DNA of 64,000 nt from Croceicoccus bisphenolivorans. GTDB lineage: Bacteria; Pseudomonadota; Alphaproteobacteria; Sphingomonadales; Sphingomonadaceae. This document shows positions 37,287 through 47,801 of this stretch, in pieces. Both the position numbers and the translations under genes were made by a program. The stretch covers positions 92,204 to 156,203 of the forward strand of contig NZ_LRSE01000009.1 in the NCBI RefSeq assembly GCF_001634625.1, given 5' to 3'. The notes below the pieces were generated by a model. The model had not been told where the DNA came from. It worked only from the letters and a program-made list of their open reading frames with translations, and did not search any database. Position 1 is the first letter of the stretch. The number at the start of each line of letters is the position of its first letter.

Positions 37287-37748
37287 TCAGGCCGCGCTGC
37301 GGCCCGATTCGCTGGTCAGCAAGGCATAGACGGTTTCGTCGTTCTGCGCTTCGGCAAGTCTGTCGCGCAGGCGTTCATCGCGCATCATGCGCGAAATAGC
37401 GGCCAGCGCGTGAAGGTGCGTCGCCCCCGACTGGTCGGGGGACAGCAGGCCGAAGGCAAGGTCGACCGGAAGCCCGTCTGCGGAATCGAAGCTGACCGGT
37501 GCGTCCAGCCGCACGACGGCACAGACCGGACGGCGCAGGCCGGGAATGCGGGCATGGGGAATCGCGACGCCACGCCCGAAACCGGTGCTGCCCAGCCGCT
37601 CGCGTTCTTCCAGCGCATCGAGAACGAGCGAAGCGTCGAGATCGTAGACACGGGCAAACCGCTCGGCCAGGGCCGAGAGTACCTCGTTCTTGGACAGGGC
37701 ATTGCTGGACCCCACGGCGGCGGGGTCTAGAAGGTACAGCGCGCTCAT
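37287..37748 (-). CDS. ptsN: PTS IIA-like nitrogen regulator PtsN
   Basis: This is the 153-residue EIIA(Ntr) phosphocarrier of the nitrogen PTS, which regulates nitrogen metabolism and potassium handling. The phospho-His is H65 in GRGVAIPHARI. In many proteobacteria the order is rpoN-hpf-ptsN; here hpf is 229 bases upstream and no rpoN is in view. No partner gene for PtsP or NPr is present in the window. Confidence 0.93.
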   Translation of the reverse strand: MSALYLLDPAAVGSSNALSKNEVLSALAERFARVYDLDASLVLDALEERERLGSTGFGRGVAIPHARIPGLRRPVCAVVRLDAPVSFDSADGLPVDLAFGLLSPDQSGATHLHALAAISRMMRDERLRDRLAEAQNDETVYALLTSESGRSAA

Positions 37749-37940
37749 CGTTCAGATCTTGTCTTTCAGCCTTACATCGTCCGTCCGCCGGTTCGGTGGC
37801 GGTCCGGAGCAGGTCGGTATGACGCCGTAAAGACACGCGCACGAAAGCGCGTGCCCCAAAGGCGCTTTGCGAACTCTTCTCCCTGATTCGCAAAAACCGA
37901 CGATCAGCCTGCTCTTTCCGAAAGGGAAAGATCCTTAGCG

Positions 37941-37962
37941 GCCCGCGACTTGGATCGCGGGC
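37941..37962 (-). terminator. Possible terminator after hpf
   Basis: An 8-bp perfect stem (GCCCGCGA/TCGCGGGC) with a 6-base loop lies just after the hpf stop. The T run on the minus strand is late (ATCTTTCC), so confidence is low. Confidence 0.35.
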
Positions 37963-37977
37963 ACGCACCAGCAGGCG

Positions 37978-38553
37978 TTACGTGGACGGTTCGACCCAGC
38001 CGATCGTACCGTCAGCGCGGCGGTAAACCATATTATGACGGCCCGTGCCAGCATTTTTGAAGAACAGGGCCGGCGTGTCGCGCAAGTCGAGCATCATCAC
38101 CGCATCGGAAACCGAAGTTTCGGGGATATGGGTACGCGTTTCGGCAATGACCGGCGGCGCATAAGTTTCGACCATTTCCTCTTCATCGTCATCGGGAACG
38201 ACGGCGAATACAGTATAGGCCGCTTCTTCTTCCCTCAGCGCATGTTCGGTCTGTTCGTGGCGATCCTTCAGCCGGCGCTTGTAACGTCGCAACTGCTTGT
38301 CGATCTTCTCCGCCGCCTTGTCGACCGCCTGGTGCGCATCCTGCGCCTCTGCATGGCCCTTCAGGATCAGGCCTTGCATGACGTGGGTCACGATATCGAC
38401 GGTGAAGCTGTCATGCGGGCCCTTGCCCAGCGTGACCTGGGACGAGATCGCCCGGTTGAAGTACTTGTCTACGATTCCGTTGAGTCTGTCGGAGGCGTGT
38501 TCCTGAAGTGCTGCACCCGTCTCGACCTGGTGACCGGAAACGCGAATATCCAT
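37978..38553 (-). CDS. hpf: Ribosome hibernation promoting factor (long form)
   Basis: This is a 191-residue long-form HPF that dimerises 70S ribosomes in stationary phase. The N-terminal domain (1-100) carries DIRVSGHQVETGAALQEHASDRLNG and ends with a basic stretch; a linker precedes the C-terminal dimerisation domain (ALFFKNAGTGRHNMVYRRADGTIGWVEPS). The ATG is preceded by AAGGAG at good spacing. It lies upstream of ptsN with a 229-base gap. Confidence 0.94.
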   Translation of the reverse strand: MDIRVSGHQVETGAALQEHASDRLNGIVDKYFNRAISSQVTLGKGPHDSFTVDIVTHVMQGLILKGHAEAQDAHQAVDKAAEKIDKQLRRYKRRLKDRHEQTEHALREEEAAYTVFAVVPDDDEEEMVETYAPPVIAETRTHIPETSVSDAVMMLDLRDTPALFFKNAGTGRHNMVYRRADGTIGWVEPST

Positions 38554-38612
38554 CGACAACTCCTTCTTTCTTGTCATTTCCCATAAGGGCAGGAGCGTGG
38601 GTGCCGTTTGGG

Positions 38613-39314
38613 TCAGCCCGCGACCGCTCCTTTTATCCAGATGGGGTCTTTCAACGTCGCGATAAAGGCCTCGTGCCGCTCGATTTCCTCCGCGCTCGCC
38701 GCATGGGGACGAGCCGGTCTGAATTCGCGTTGGACGTGAGCCGTCTCGACGACGGTGGAAGTCTCGGTAATCGTGGTGCCGGCGGCCAGTTCAAGGCCGA
38801 TCTGCCTGCCGCCGGTCAGTTCGACGTAAACTTGCGCCAGCAATTCGGCGTCGAGCAGCGCGCCGTGCATAGTGCGGTGGCTGCGATCGATGCCGTAACG
38901 GGTGCACAGCGCATCGAGCGAAAGCTTCGCGCCGGGGTGCTTCTTCCGCGCGATCTGCACGGTGTCTATCATGCGGGTGGTGGAAACGATCTCCAGCCCA
39001 CACATGCCCAGTTCCGCGTTGATGAAGCCGAAGTCGAAACCGGCGTTGTGCGCCACCAGCGGGGCATCGCCGATGAAGTCGAGGAACTCGCCCGCCTTCT
39101 CTGCAAAGCGGGGTTTGTCGGACAGGAAAGTGGCGGACAGGCCGTGCACGGCTTCCGCCTCTGCCGGCATGTCGCGATCGGGATTGAAGTATTCGTGGTA
39201 TACGCGGCCGGTGGCGACCTTGTTCACCATCTCTACGCAGCCGATTTCCACGAGGCGATCACCTGTGCGGGGGTCAAGGCCGGTGGTTTCGGTATCGAAC
39301 ACGATTTCGCGCAT
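38613..39314 (-). CDS. dnaQ: DNA polymerase III epsilon subunit
   Basis: This is the 3'-5' proofreading exonuclease of Pol III, 233 residues. Exo I is FDTETTG (D7, E9), Exo II HNAGFDFGFIN, and Exo III is carried by HGALLDAELLAQVY. The C-terminal 60 residues include the region that binds the alpha subunit. The ATG giving MREIVFDTETTG fits the family. It is divergent from the ligase-associated nuclease gene. Confidence 0.95.
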   Translation of the reverse strand: MREIVFDTETTGLDPRTGDRLVEIGCVEMVNKVATGRVYHEYFNPDRDMPAEAEAVHGLSATFLSDKPRFAEKAGEFLDFIGDAPLVAHNAGFDFGFINAELGMCGLEIVSTTRMIDTVQIARKKHPGAKLSLDALCTRYGIDRSHRTMHGALLDAELLAQVYVELTGGRQIGLELAAGTTITETSTVVETAHVQREFRPARPHAASAEEIERHEAFIATLKDPIWIKGAVAG

Positions 39315-39403
39315 TTGCAAAACTATGCGCCCGCCCCGCCGGTCTGGCAAGTGGTTAGGGCGCGAAGGAACGAACCTTTGTACCTGCGGGTTTGGCTGAT
39401 GCC

Positions 39404-40420
39404 ATGAACACGCGCGCGCTTCCCGACTTTTCCTGGCTAAGCCCCGATCCGCACGGCATTTTCGTGGCGCCCTGCAATGCGTGGATCGACCCTTCGAAAC
39501 CGGTGGAGACCGCGCTGGTCACGCATGGGCATGCCGATCACGCACGCGGCGGCCATGCGCGGGTTTTCGCGACTCGGGAAACGCTGGCGATCATGAACTT
39601 GCGCTATGGCGCCGCCGGGGATGAAATCGCGGTGCCGCTGCGCGAACCGGTGGAGCTTGGCGGCGGCGTGACCGCGACATATTTTCCGGCGGGCCACGTT
39701 CTGGGCAGCGCGCAGATCCTGCTGGAGCACGGCGGCGAACGAGTGGTGGTGACCGGCGACTACAAGCGGCGGCCCGATCCGACTTGCGAGCCGTTCGAGG
39801 TGGTGCCCTGCGATGTGTTCATTACCGAGGCGACGTTCGGGCTGCCCGTCTTCAGGCACCCGCCGATCGCGGGCGAGATGCGGAAACTGCTCTATGCGCG
39901 TGAACAACGGCCCGATGGCTGCGTGGCGGTTGGTGCCTATGCCCTGGGCAAGGCGCAGCGGGTGATCTGCGAGTTGCGGCGGGCGGGTTATCACGAACCG
40001 ATCTACCTGCACGGCGCGCTGGAAAAGATGTGCGGGCTTTATGAAGAGCTGGGCGTGCCGCTGGGCGCATTGCGCAGTGCGACCGGCATTGGGAAGGACG
40101 AACTGAAAGGCCAGATCGTGCTCTGCCCGCCGTCGGCCCTGAATGACAGGTGGAGCAGGCGGCTGCCCGATCCGGTGACGGCCATGGCATCGGGCTGGAT
40201 GCGCGTGCGTCAGCGGGCGCGGCAGCGCAATGTCGAACTGCCGCTCGTGATTTCGGACCATTGCGACTGGGACGAACTGACGCAGACCATCCGCGACGTC
40301 GATCCGGCGGAAACCTGGGTGACGCATGGGCGCGAGGAAGCGCTGCTGCGCTGGTGCCAGCTGAACCAGCGCCGTGCCCGCGCGCTCGCCATGGTCGGGT
40401 ACGAGGATGAGGACGACTGA
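39404..40420 (+). CDS. Ligase-associated DNA exonuclease (metallo-beta-lactamase fold)
   Basis: This is a 338-residue MBL-fold protein of the ligase-associated exonuclease group (TIGR04122). The metal motif is LVTHGHADHARGGH, followed by YFPAGHVLGSAQI and VTGDYKRRPDPT. The C-terminal part includes SDHCDWDELTQTI, and VTHGREEALL in the beta-CASP-like end. It overlaps the next ligase gene (TGATG). In many genomes these two genes sit with an Lhr-like helicase and a phosphoesterase; neither is here. Confidence 0.9.
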   Translation: MNTRALPDFSWLSPDPHGIFVAPCNAWIDPSKPVETALVTHGHADHARGGHARVFATRETLAIMNLRYGAAGDEIAVPLREPVELGGGVTATYFPAGHVLGSAQILLEHGGERVVVTGDYKRRPDPTCEPFEVVPCDVFITEATFGLPVFRHPPIAGEMRKLLYAREQRPDGCVAVGAYALGKAQRVICELRRAGYHEPIYLHGALEKMCGLYEELGVPLGALRSATGIGKDELKGQIVLCPPSALNDRWSRRLPDPVTAMASGWMRVRQRARQRNVELPLVISDHCDWDELTQTIRDVDPAETWVTHGREEALLRWCQLNQRRARALAMVGYEDEDD

Positions 40421-42018
40421 TGCGCGCCTTCGCCACTCTCGTCGACCGGCTGACCTATACGCGCAGCCGCAATGCCAAGCTGGACCTCATCGCCGAATAC
40501 TTGCGCACCACGCCAGATCCGGACAGGGGCTGGGCACTGGCGGCGCTGACCGGCGCGCTCGATTTTCCCGCCGTGAAGTCGGGCACGATCCGCAACCTGC
40601 TGACAGAGCGGGTCGATCCGGTGCTCTACACCCTGTCGCGCGATTACGTGGGCGATACGGCGGAAACCGCCAGCCTGCTTTGGCCCGCGCCCGAAGGTGA
40701 GACGCCGACGGACGAGCCCGGCCTGTCGGAAGTCGTCGACCTGCTGCGCGCGATGACGCGCGGTTCGGTGATGACGGAACTGCCGAAGCTGCTCGACCGG
40801 CTGGACGCCAACGGGCGCTATGCCCTGCTGAAGTTCGCGACCGGCGCGATGCGGATCGGGGTTTCGGCGCGTCTTGCCCGCGTCGCCTTTGCGCAGGCGT
40901 TCGATGTGCCGGTCGATGCGGTGGAGGAATACTGGCACGGCGTCGATCCGCCCTACCCCACGTTGTTCGCATGGGCTGCGGACGGCGCGGACCCGCCGCG
41001 CACCGATCTGGTCCCGCTGTTCCGCCCCTTCATGCTCGCCCATCCGCTGGAGGATACCGTCGTTTCGATGGACGACTATGCGGCGGAGTGGAAGTGGGAC
41101 GGCATCCGCGTGCAGCTCGTCCACGTGAACGGCGAAACCCGCGTCTATTCGCGCAGCGGGGACGACATTTCCGCCACTTTCCCCGAAATGGCAGAGGCGC
41201 TGGACTTTCCCGCCGTGCTGGATGGCGAACTGCTCGTGCGCGGCACGCATCAGGGCGGTGAACAGGGCGGCGCGGCCAGTTTCAACGCCCTGCAGCAGCG
41301 GCTCGGCCGCAAGACCGTGTCGAAGAAGATGCTGCGCGAGGCACCGGCCTTCGTCCGGCTCTATGACGTGCTTCTCCGCGATGGCGAGGACTTGCGCGAA
41401 CTGGGCTGGGCGCAGCGTCGCGAACATCTCGAACTGCTGATGGACCGCCTCGATCCCGAACGCTTCGACCTGTCCCGCCTGATAGAGGCCGACAACTTCG
41501 CGGACCTTGCCGCCATCCGCGAAGGCGCACGCGACGATGCGATCGAGGGCGTGATGCTGAAGCGGCGCGATGCCCCCTATATCGCGGGACGCAAGGTGGG
41601 CCTGTGGTACAAGTGGAAGCGCGATCCGCTGCTGATCGACTGCGTGCTGATGTATGCGCAGCGCGGCAGCGGCAAGCGGTCCAGCTTCTATTCCGACTTC
41701 ACCTTCGGCTGCTGGGACGGTGATCCCGATGCGGGCGCGGAATTGCTGCCGGTCGGCAAGGCCTATTTCGGATTTACCGATGACGAACTCAAATGGCTGG
41801 ACCGGCATGTGCGGCAGAACACCGTGAACCGCTTCGGACCGGTGCGAGAGACCGACAAGTCGCTGGTGCTGGAAGTCGCGTTCGATTCCGTCCACGAAAG
41901 CAAGCGCCACAAGTCCGGCCTTGCCATGCGTTTTCCGCGCATCAACCGCATCCGGCAGGACAAGCCCGCGCACGAGGCGGACCGGATCGATGCGCTGAAA
42001 GCACTCGTGCGCGATTAG
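40420..42018 (+). CDS. Ligase-associated ATP-dependent DNA ligase
   Basis: This is a 532-residue ATP-dependent ligase of the TIGR04120 group. The nucleotidyltransferase Lys is K225 in AAEWKWDGIRVQ, with VLDGELLV, VMLKRRDAPY and WYKWKRDP motifs following, then an OB domain. It is coupled to the exonuclease gene upstream by a TGATG overlap and would join ends during repair. Its 3' end overlaps the convergent wecB by four bases. Confidence 0.92.
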   Translation: MRAFATLVDRLTYTRSRNAKLDLIAEYLRTTPDPDRGWALAALTGALDFPAVKSGTIRNLLTERVDPVLYTLSRDYVGDTAETASLLWPAPEGETPTDEPGLSEVVDLLRAMTRGSVMTELPKLLDRLDANGRYALLKFATGAMRIGVSARLARVAFAQAFDVPVDAVEEYWHGVDPPYPTLFAWAADGADPPRTDLVPLFRPFMLAHPLEDTVVSMDDYAAEWKWDGIRVQLVHVNGETRVYSRSGDDISATFPEMAEALDFPAVLDGELLVRGTHQGGEQGGAASFNALQQRLGRKTVSKKMLREAPAFVRLYDVLLRDGEDLRELGWAQRREHLELLMDRLDPERFDLSRLIEADNFADLAAIREGARDDAIEGVMLKRRDAPYIAGRKVGLWYKWKRDPLLIDCVLMYAQRGSGKRSSFYSDFTFGCWDGDPDAGAELLPVGKAYFGFTDDELKWLDRHVRQNTVNRFGPVRETDKSLVLEVAFDSVHESKRHKSGLAMRFPRINRIRQDKPAHEADRIDALKALVRD

Positions 42019-43115
42019 CGCCGCAGATCGCGGGCCAGCACGCGGGCGATTCGTGCACCGGCGCGGCCGTCTCCGAACACATCGCTTACCTGCGGGGCAG
42101 GCCGCGCCAAGGCATAGCGGGCGGCGGTGAGCAGCATCTGCGGATCGTACCCGATGATCCGCGCGACCCCTGCCTCCACCGCCTCCGGCCGCTCCGTCGT
42201 TTCGCGCAGGACGAGAACCGGGCGGCCCTTCGCCGCCGCCTCTTCCTGAACGCCGCCACTGTCGGAAATCACCAGCCGCGCCGCCTGCATCAGCCGCAGG
42301 AAAGAGAAATAGTCGAGCGCGGGCACCAGCGATATGCGCGGCAGATTGTCGAGCCGCTGCCGCAGCATCTCGCTCTCTGCGCGCGGATGCAGCGGCAGGA
42401 CGAGATGCACGCCCTCGCTCTCCACCAGCGACAGCAGGCCCGACGCGATGGCCCGCATGGCATCCGGCCCCGTTTCGCGGCGGTGGATCGTGGCCAGCAC
42501 CAGCGGCTTGCCCTTCGACTCCTCTATCAACGGGATTGCGGCGCCGCCCAATGCCGGATTGCCGTCCAGCAACAGCTTTGCCCAGTGCAGGGCGTCAACC
42601 ACGGTATTGCCCACCATGTCGATCCGGGCGGGATCGATTCCTTCGGCCTGCAAGGCGGTTTCGGCGCGGCGCGTGGGCGCAAAGTGCCAGCGCGCGATCT
42701 GGGTGACCATGCGGCGATAGCCTTCTTCGGGGAATGGGCGCGCCATGTCGCCCGATCGCAGCCCCGCCTCGACATGGGCGACGGGGATCTGCCGGTGGAA
42801 TGCGGCAAGCGCGGCGGCAAGCGTGGTTGCCGTGTCGCCCTGTACGACAACCGCGTCAGGCCCCTGCCTGTCAATCGCCGCGCCGATGGTGGTGACCATG
42901 CCCGCCAGCAGCTTGGCAACGCCGGTCGCGGCGGGGCGGTCCAGCCGCTCTGCCGGATCGATCCGCGCGGCATCGAGAAATTCGCGGCCGAGATCGGGGT
43001 GCTGGCCACTATGACACAGCCGCACCGACATCGACGCCTCGTCACGCAAGGCCTGCACCACGGGGACGAGCTTGATGATCTCCGGCCGGGTGCCGGCGAC
43101 GACGAGTATGGACAA
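42015..43115 (-). CDS. wecB: UDP-N-acetylglucosamine 2-epimerase
   Basis: This is a 366-residue epimerase converting UDP-GlcNAc to UDP-ManNAc for surface glycans. Typical motifs are VAGTRPEIIKLVPVVQAL near the start, VQGDTATTLAAALAAF, HVEAGLRSGD, and SDSGGVQEEAAAKGRPVLVLRETTERPEA near the end. No UDP-ManNAc dehydrogenase (WecC) gene is adjacent. It is followed by a 168-base gap to the truncated globin gene. Confidence 0.93.
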   Translation of the reverse strand: MSILVVAGTRPEIIKLVPVVQALRDEASMSVRLCHSGQHPDLGREFLDAARIDPAERLDRPAATGVAKLLAGMVTTIGAAIDRQGPDAVVVQGDTATTLAAALAAFHRQIPVAHVEAGLRSGDMARPFPEEGYRRMVTQIARWHFAPTRRAETALQAEGIDPARIDMVGNTVVDALHWAKLLLDGNPALGGAAIPLIEESKGKPLVLATIHRRETGPDAMRAIASGLLSLVESEGVHLVLPLHPRAESEMLRQRLDNLPRISLVPALDYFSFLRLMQAARLVISDSGGVQEEAAAKGRPVLVLRETTERPEAVEAGVARIIGYDPQMLLTAARYALARPAPQVSDVFGDGRAGARIARVLARDLRR

Positions 43116-43283
43116 GGTTTGCGACCCTTTGTTCCGTAAGGATGTTTGCCTGCCTTCACGGTAAAGGGCGCAGGTTCAAGGCCTGCCTGCAAGATATTGA
43201 CCGGGATCAAGGACATGTCGTGGACAAGCGGGGCAAACGGCAGGCTCGGTAATCTGACAGGAATGGCGAGAGGCAGGCCGGCG

Positions 43284-43700
43284 ATGGCGACAGACGAAAC
43301 GAAACCGGAGGCCCGCACGCCGTATGATGCGCTGGGCGGCGCGCCCGCGTTTCGCACCATCGTCGACAGGTTCTACGACCTGATGGACAGCGACCCCGCC
43401 TATGCCCGCCTGCGCGACATGCATGGCACCGATCTTGCCCCGATGCGCGATGCGCTGGCCAGCTTTCTGGGCGGCTGGGCCGGCGGCCCGCGCGAATGGT
43501 TCGAAGCCAATCCCGGCCGCTGCATGTTTTCCATCCACGGCGGATTCCCGATCGATGCGGAAACCGGCGGCCAGTGGGCAGAGGCGATGGAGCGGGCGAT
43601 TGCCGATGCCGACATCGATGATCGTGCCCTTGCCGGACAACTGTCCGAACGCCTGTCGATGATGGCGCGTGGCATGGCGCGGAACGCACAAGACGCCTAG
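43284..43700 (+). CDS. Group II truncated hemoglobin
   Basis: This is a 138-residue 2/2 globin of group II. YDALGGAPAFRTIVDRFYDLM matches the shortened A/B helix, and the proximal His is in SIHGGFPI, followed by the conserved Trp in GQWAEAMERA. It binds O2 or NO, with exact role unknown. The chosen ATG follows AGAGG at nine bases; an in-frame ATG 21 bases upstream is possible. It is the second globin in this window. Confidence 0.88.
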   Translation: MATDETKPEARTPYDALGGAPAFRTIVDRFYDLMDSDPAYARLRDMHGTDLAPMRDALASFLGGWAGGPREWFEANPGRCMFSIHGGFPIDAETGGQWAEAMERAIADADIDDRALAGQLSERLSMMARGMARNAQDA

Positions 43701-43708
43701 CACCACAA

Positions 43709-43990
43709 CTAGCCGGTAATCCGCAGCACCTTTTCCCGCGCGGTTGCCCCGCGCACCAGTTCGATGCGCGCGGGCGCGATGCCCAGCCCCTTTGCGACCA
43801 GGCGGATGACTGCCTTGTTCGCCTTCCCATCCTCCGGCACGGCGGTCACGCGAACGCGCAGCTTGCCGTCCTCTATCGCCAGCGCATCACCCTTCGCATT
43901 GGGCGTGGCGCGCAGGAACAGCAGCCCCTCCCCGTCGATCAGCGCACGCAGGGCATCGGCATCGGGCAGACTTGCGCGCGGCTTGGCCAT
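43709..43990 (-). CDS. DUF167/YggU family protein
   Basis: This is a 93-residue conserved small protein (YggU/DUF167). The signature TPNAKGDALAIEDGKLRVRVTAVPEDGKANKAVIRLVAKGLG is complete, ending in REKVLRI. Its role is unknown. It is eight bases downstream of the gamma carbonic anhydrase gene and eight bases from the truncated globin stop on the other strand. Confidence 0.9.
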   Translation of the reverse strand: MAKPRASLPDADALRALIDGEGLLFLRATPNAKGDALAIEDGKLRVRVTAVPEDGKANKAVIRLVAKGLGIAPARIELVRGATAREKVLRITG

Positions 43991-43998
43991 CGCCTGTT

Positions 43999-44547
43999 TC
44001 AGTCGGCCAGTGCCGCCTTGTGATGTTGACCATTCTCGACATAGTGGGCCACGCCGCGCTGCATGTCGGCGCATTGCGCGTCGTTCAGGTGACGCATGAA
44101 TTTCGCCGGACGGCCCGACCACAGTTCGCGTGCACCGATGGTCTTGCCGCCGGTCAGCATCGCGCCCGCCGCCAGCATCCCGTCGCTTTCGATCGTGGCC
44201 CCGCTCATCACGATGGCACCCAAGCCGACGAAGGCACGGTCGAACAGGGTGCAGCCGTGAACCATGGCAAGATGGCCGATCAGCACGTCCTCTCCGATAA
44301 TCGTCGGCCAGCCTTCGGGCCGGTTGTCGGTCGGGCTGTCGCAATGGACGACGCTGCCATCCTGTATGTTGGTGCGCGCCCCGATGACGATGCGGTTCAC
44401 GTCGCCGCGGATCACGCAGTTGTACCAGATGCTGACATCCGGTCCGATCTCCACATCGCCGATGATGCGGCAGCCCGGCGCGATGAAGGCGCTGTCGTGG
44501 ATCTTCGGGCGCTTGCCGTGGATTGCGGCGATGGTGATGTCGTTCAT
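43999..44547 (-). CDS. Gamma-class carbonic anhydrase family protein
   Basis: This is a 182-residue left-handed parallel beta-helix protein. The hexapeptide turns carry the three Zn-ligand His positions seen in gamma carbonic anhydrases (VVHCDS, IGHLAMVHGC). The active-site Gln/Glu pattern is partly visible. The substrate may be CO2 or the protein may be a Yrda/CaiE-like relative. It overlaps the GNAT gene upstream by four bases (ATGA). Confidence 0.88.
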   Translation of the reverse strand: MNDITIAAIHGKRPKIHDSAFIAPGCRIIGDVEIGPDVSIWYNCVIRGDVNRIVIGARTNIQDGSVVHCDSPTDNRPEGWPTIIGEDVLIGHLAMVHGCTLFDRAFVGLGAIVMSGATIESDGMLAAGAMLTGGKTIGARELWSGRPAKFMRHLNDAQCADMQRGVAHYVENGQHHKAALAD

Positions 44548-45108
44548 GCCTGTCGTTCCCAGTCTTCTCGCGTGATCGTGTACACGATGATCCGTTCGCG
44601 CCCGAAACGTTCGTTCGGTTCCAGCACGAAATCGAGGTCGGCGCGGCGTTTCATGCCCAGCCGTTCCATCAGTCCCCAACTGGCCGTGTTTTCGATGACC
44701 GTCAGTGCCACGACATGCGGGGCTTCGTATGTGGCGAAAGCGGCGGCAAGGCTCGCCTCGGCGGCTTCGCGGGCATAGCCCTTGCCCCAGGCGTCTTCAC
44801 GCAGGCGCCAGCCGATCTCGAAATCGCCTTGCGGACCATTCGGCAGGTCGGCCCGCTTCAAGCCGCAGAAGCCGAGGATTTCGCCGGCCAGGTGCCCGCC
44901 GTCGTCCTTGCGCTCCACGGCCCAGAAGGTGTGGCCGTACCCCTCGCTCCAACCGCGCAGCTTGTCGGCCATCTTGCCGCAGGTTTCGTCATCCATCACG
45001 CCGCCCAGCCATTGCATAACGGCAGGCGTGTTGGTGTGTGCGATGAACGGCGCGAAATCCTCGTCGCGCCAATCGTGCAAAATCAACCGCTCCGTTTGGA
45101 AAGCAATC

Positions 45109-45116
<8 letters not shown>
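44544..45116 (-). CDS. GNAT-family N-acetyltransferase (RimJ-like)
   Basis: This is a 190-residue GNAT enzyme of the RimJ/RimL type, with TERLILHDWRDEDFAPF near the start and WRLREDAWGKGYAREAAEASL as the acetyl-CoA loop region. Members often acetylate ribosomal proteins or small molecules. It overlaps hemB by eight bases and the gamma carbonic anhydrase gene by four, forming a compact operon. Confidence 0.88.
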
Positions 45117-46101
<985 letters not shown>

Positions 46102-46163
46102 GATGCGCAGCCTAGTGCCCGTTTTGCCGCGCCTAGGGAAGAGGGCTGTGCCCGCCGTTCGCG

Positions 46164-47801
46164 TCAGGCGGGCGCATTCGACAGGCGGTCGATCTCGCGC
46201 TGCGGTTCTTCCGGCTCTGCGGCGGTCTGCGTCATCGGTTCCAGCGCTGCACCCGGCTTCACCTTCTTCAATTCGAGAAGTTGCGCGCGGAACTGGCGCA
46301 GCTCGTCCGCCGACAATTGCGCGCGAACCACGAATTGCACCGACAACGGATCGATCGTCTTGCCGCCGCGATAAAGCTCGTAGTGCAGGTGCGGGCCGGT
46401 CGACAGGCCGGTCGATCCGGCATAGCCGATGACCTGCCCGCGCTTCACCCGCTGCCCGCTGGACACGGCAAAGCGCGACAAGTGGGCATAGCCCGATTGC
46501 AGGCCGCCGCCGTGGTTGATCCTGACGAAGTTGCCGAACCCGCCCTTGCGGGAGGCATAGTTCACCGTGCCGTCCGTCACCGCATAGATCGGCTGGCCGG
46601 TTCGCGCGCGGAAATCGACGCCCGCATGCATCCGCTTGTACCCCAGGATCGGGTGACGCCGCATGCCATAGCGCGATGTAATCGAACCGTTCGTCGGCGC
46701 GACGAGGCCCGAACGCATCTCGCCCGCGCCGTTCGCGTCATAGAACTTCTTGTCCTTGCCCCAGCGCAGCATCTGCGCCCGCGGCGTGCCGCGCCGCGAC
46801 AGCCCGGCATAGAGCACGTCGCCCACCTCTACCTCGCCGGTCTCGGCCCGCTTGTAGGCGATTATGACGTCGAAATCGTCGCCGGCCCCCACATCGCGGT
46901 CAAGGTCGATCGCTTCGTCCAGCGCCTTCAGGTATTGCTGCACGGATCGTGCGGGCACGCCAGCCGCGCGGGCGGAGCGGTAGAGGCCCGATCCCACCTT
47001 GCCGGTAATGCGCAGCGGCGTATCGTCCACGCGGATGACCCGCTTTTCCAGCGCGAGCGGCCCGCCAGCCCGGTCCACCGTCAATTGCAGGTCGAACCGC
47101 GCGCGGAAGGTCAGGTTTTCCAGCGGTCGCGGCTGGCTCGGGCTTTCGCGGCGGCCAAGGCGCATCTGGAATCCGGTGCCCGGCTCGATATCGCCAACGG
47201 GATAAGCCTCGTTGATCAGCGCCTGAGTCTGCTCCGCATCGCCAGAACCCACGCCGGCGCGGCGCAGCATGTTTTCCAGCGATCCATCGCGGCCCATCGT
47301 CGCGGTCAGTTCGATGACGGGGCGTTCCGGCGCACTTGCCAGCGGGACGACCAGCCGCGAAGGCCCCATGCGCTTGCCGGTGTCGGCACCCAGCGCCAGC
47401 GGGGTGATCATCTGCGCGCGGTATTCCTCGCGTTCGTCATCCGTCAGCCGAATGTCGGGCGCGGCCTGCACCGCGTTGAAATCGGGCCAGAGCGCAAGCG
47501 CAATGGCGATCAGCACCAGCATGAAGGCAAGGCTGCGATACCAGCGCGGCGAACCGATGCCGTCGGCAAGATCGGAAACCCAGGGCTCGTCCTCGCCCTT
47601 CTTCAGCCCGAACTGGCGCAGCACGGTCGCGAAATCGCGGCGCTCGACCTCTGCGGTCTGCGCAACGTCCCCGTCTTTCGCCCCGACCTTGTCGAGTGTG
47701 GTCATGCGCGGTGCGTCCACCGCAGGCTCCTTCACACTGGTATCCGTTGCCGCCCGCCGATCCGTTGCACGCAGCATGGCGGGTTCGATGGCCCAAATCA
47801 T
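46164..47801 (-). CDS. M23-family metallopeptidase
   Basis: This is a 545-residue membrane-anchored peptidoglycan endopeptidase-like protein. A single N-terminal membrane segment (about 91-107) is preceded by about 90 cytoplasmic residues, and the C-terminal M23 domain carries MHAGVDFRARTGQPIYAVTDG and the metal motif LHYELYRGG. The tail is Glu/Pro-rich. It could cleave peptide crosslinks or, like NlpD/EnvC, lack activity; the HxH-type residues look intact (H in MHAGVDF and HLHYEL). Confidence 0.92.
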   Translation of the reverse strand: MIWAIEPAMLRATDRRAATDTSVKEPAVDAPRMTTLDKVGAKDGDVAQTAEVERRDFATVLRQFGLKKGEDEPWVSDLADGIGSPRWYRSLAFMLVLIAIALALWPDFNAVQAAPDIRLTDDEREEYRAQMITPLALGADTGKRMGPSRLVVPLASAPERPVIELTATMGRDGSLENMLRRAGVGSGDAEQTQALINEAYPVGDIEPGTGFQMRLGRRESPSQPRPLENLTFRARFDLQLTVDRAGGPLALEKRVIRVDDTPLRITGKVGSGLYRSARAAGVPARSVQQYLKALDEAIDLDRDVGAGDDFDVIIAYKRAETGEVEVGDVLYAGLSRRGTPRAQMLRWGKDKKFYDANGAGEMRSGLVAPTNGSITSRYGMRRHPILGYKRMHAGVDFRARTGQPIYAVTDGTVNYASRKGGFGNFVRINHGGGLQSGYAHLSRFAVSSGQRVKRGQVIGYAGSTGLSTGPHLHYELYRGGKTIDPLSVQFVVRAQLSADELRQFRAQLLELKKVKPGAALEPMTQTAAEPEEPQREIDRLSNAPA

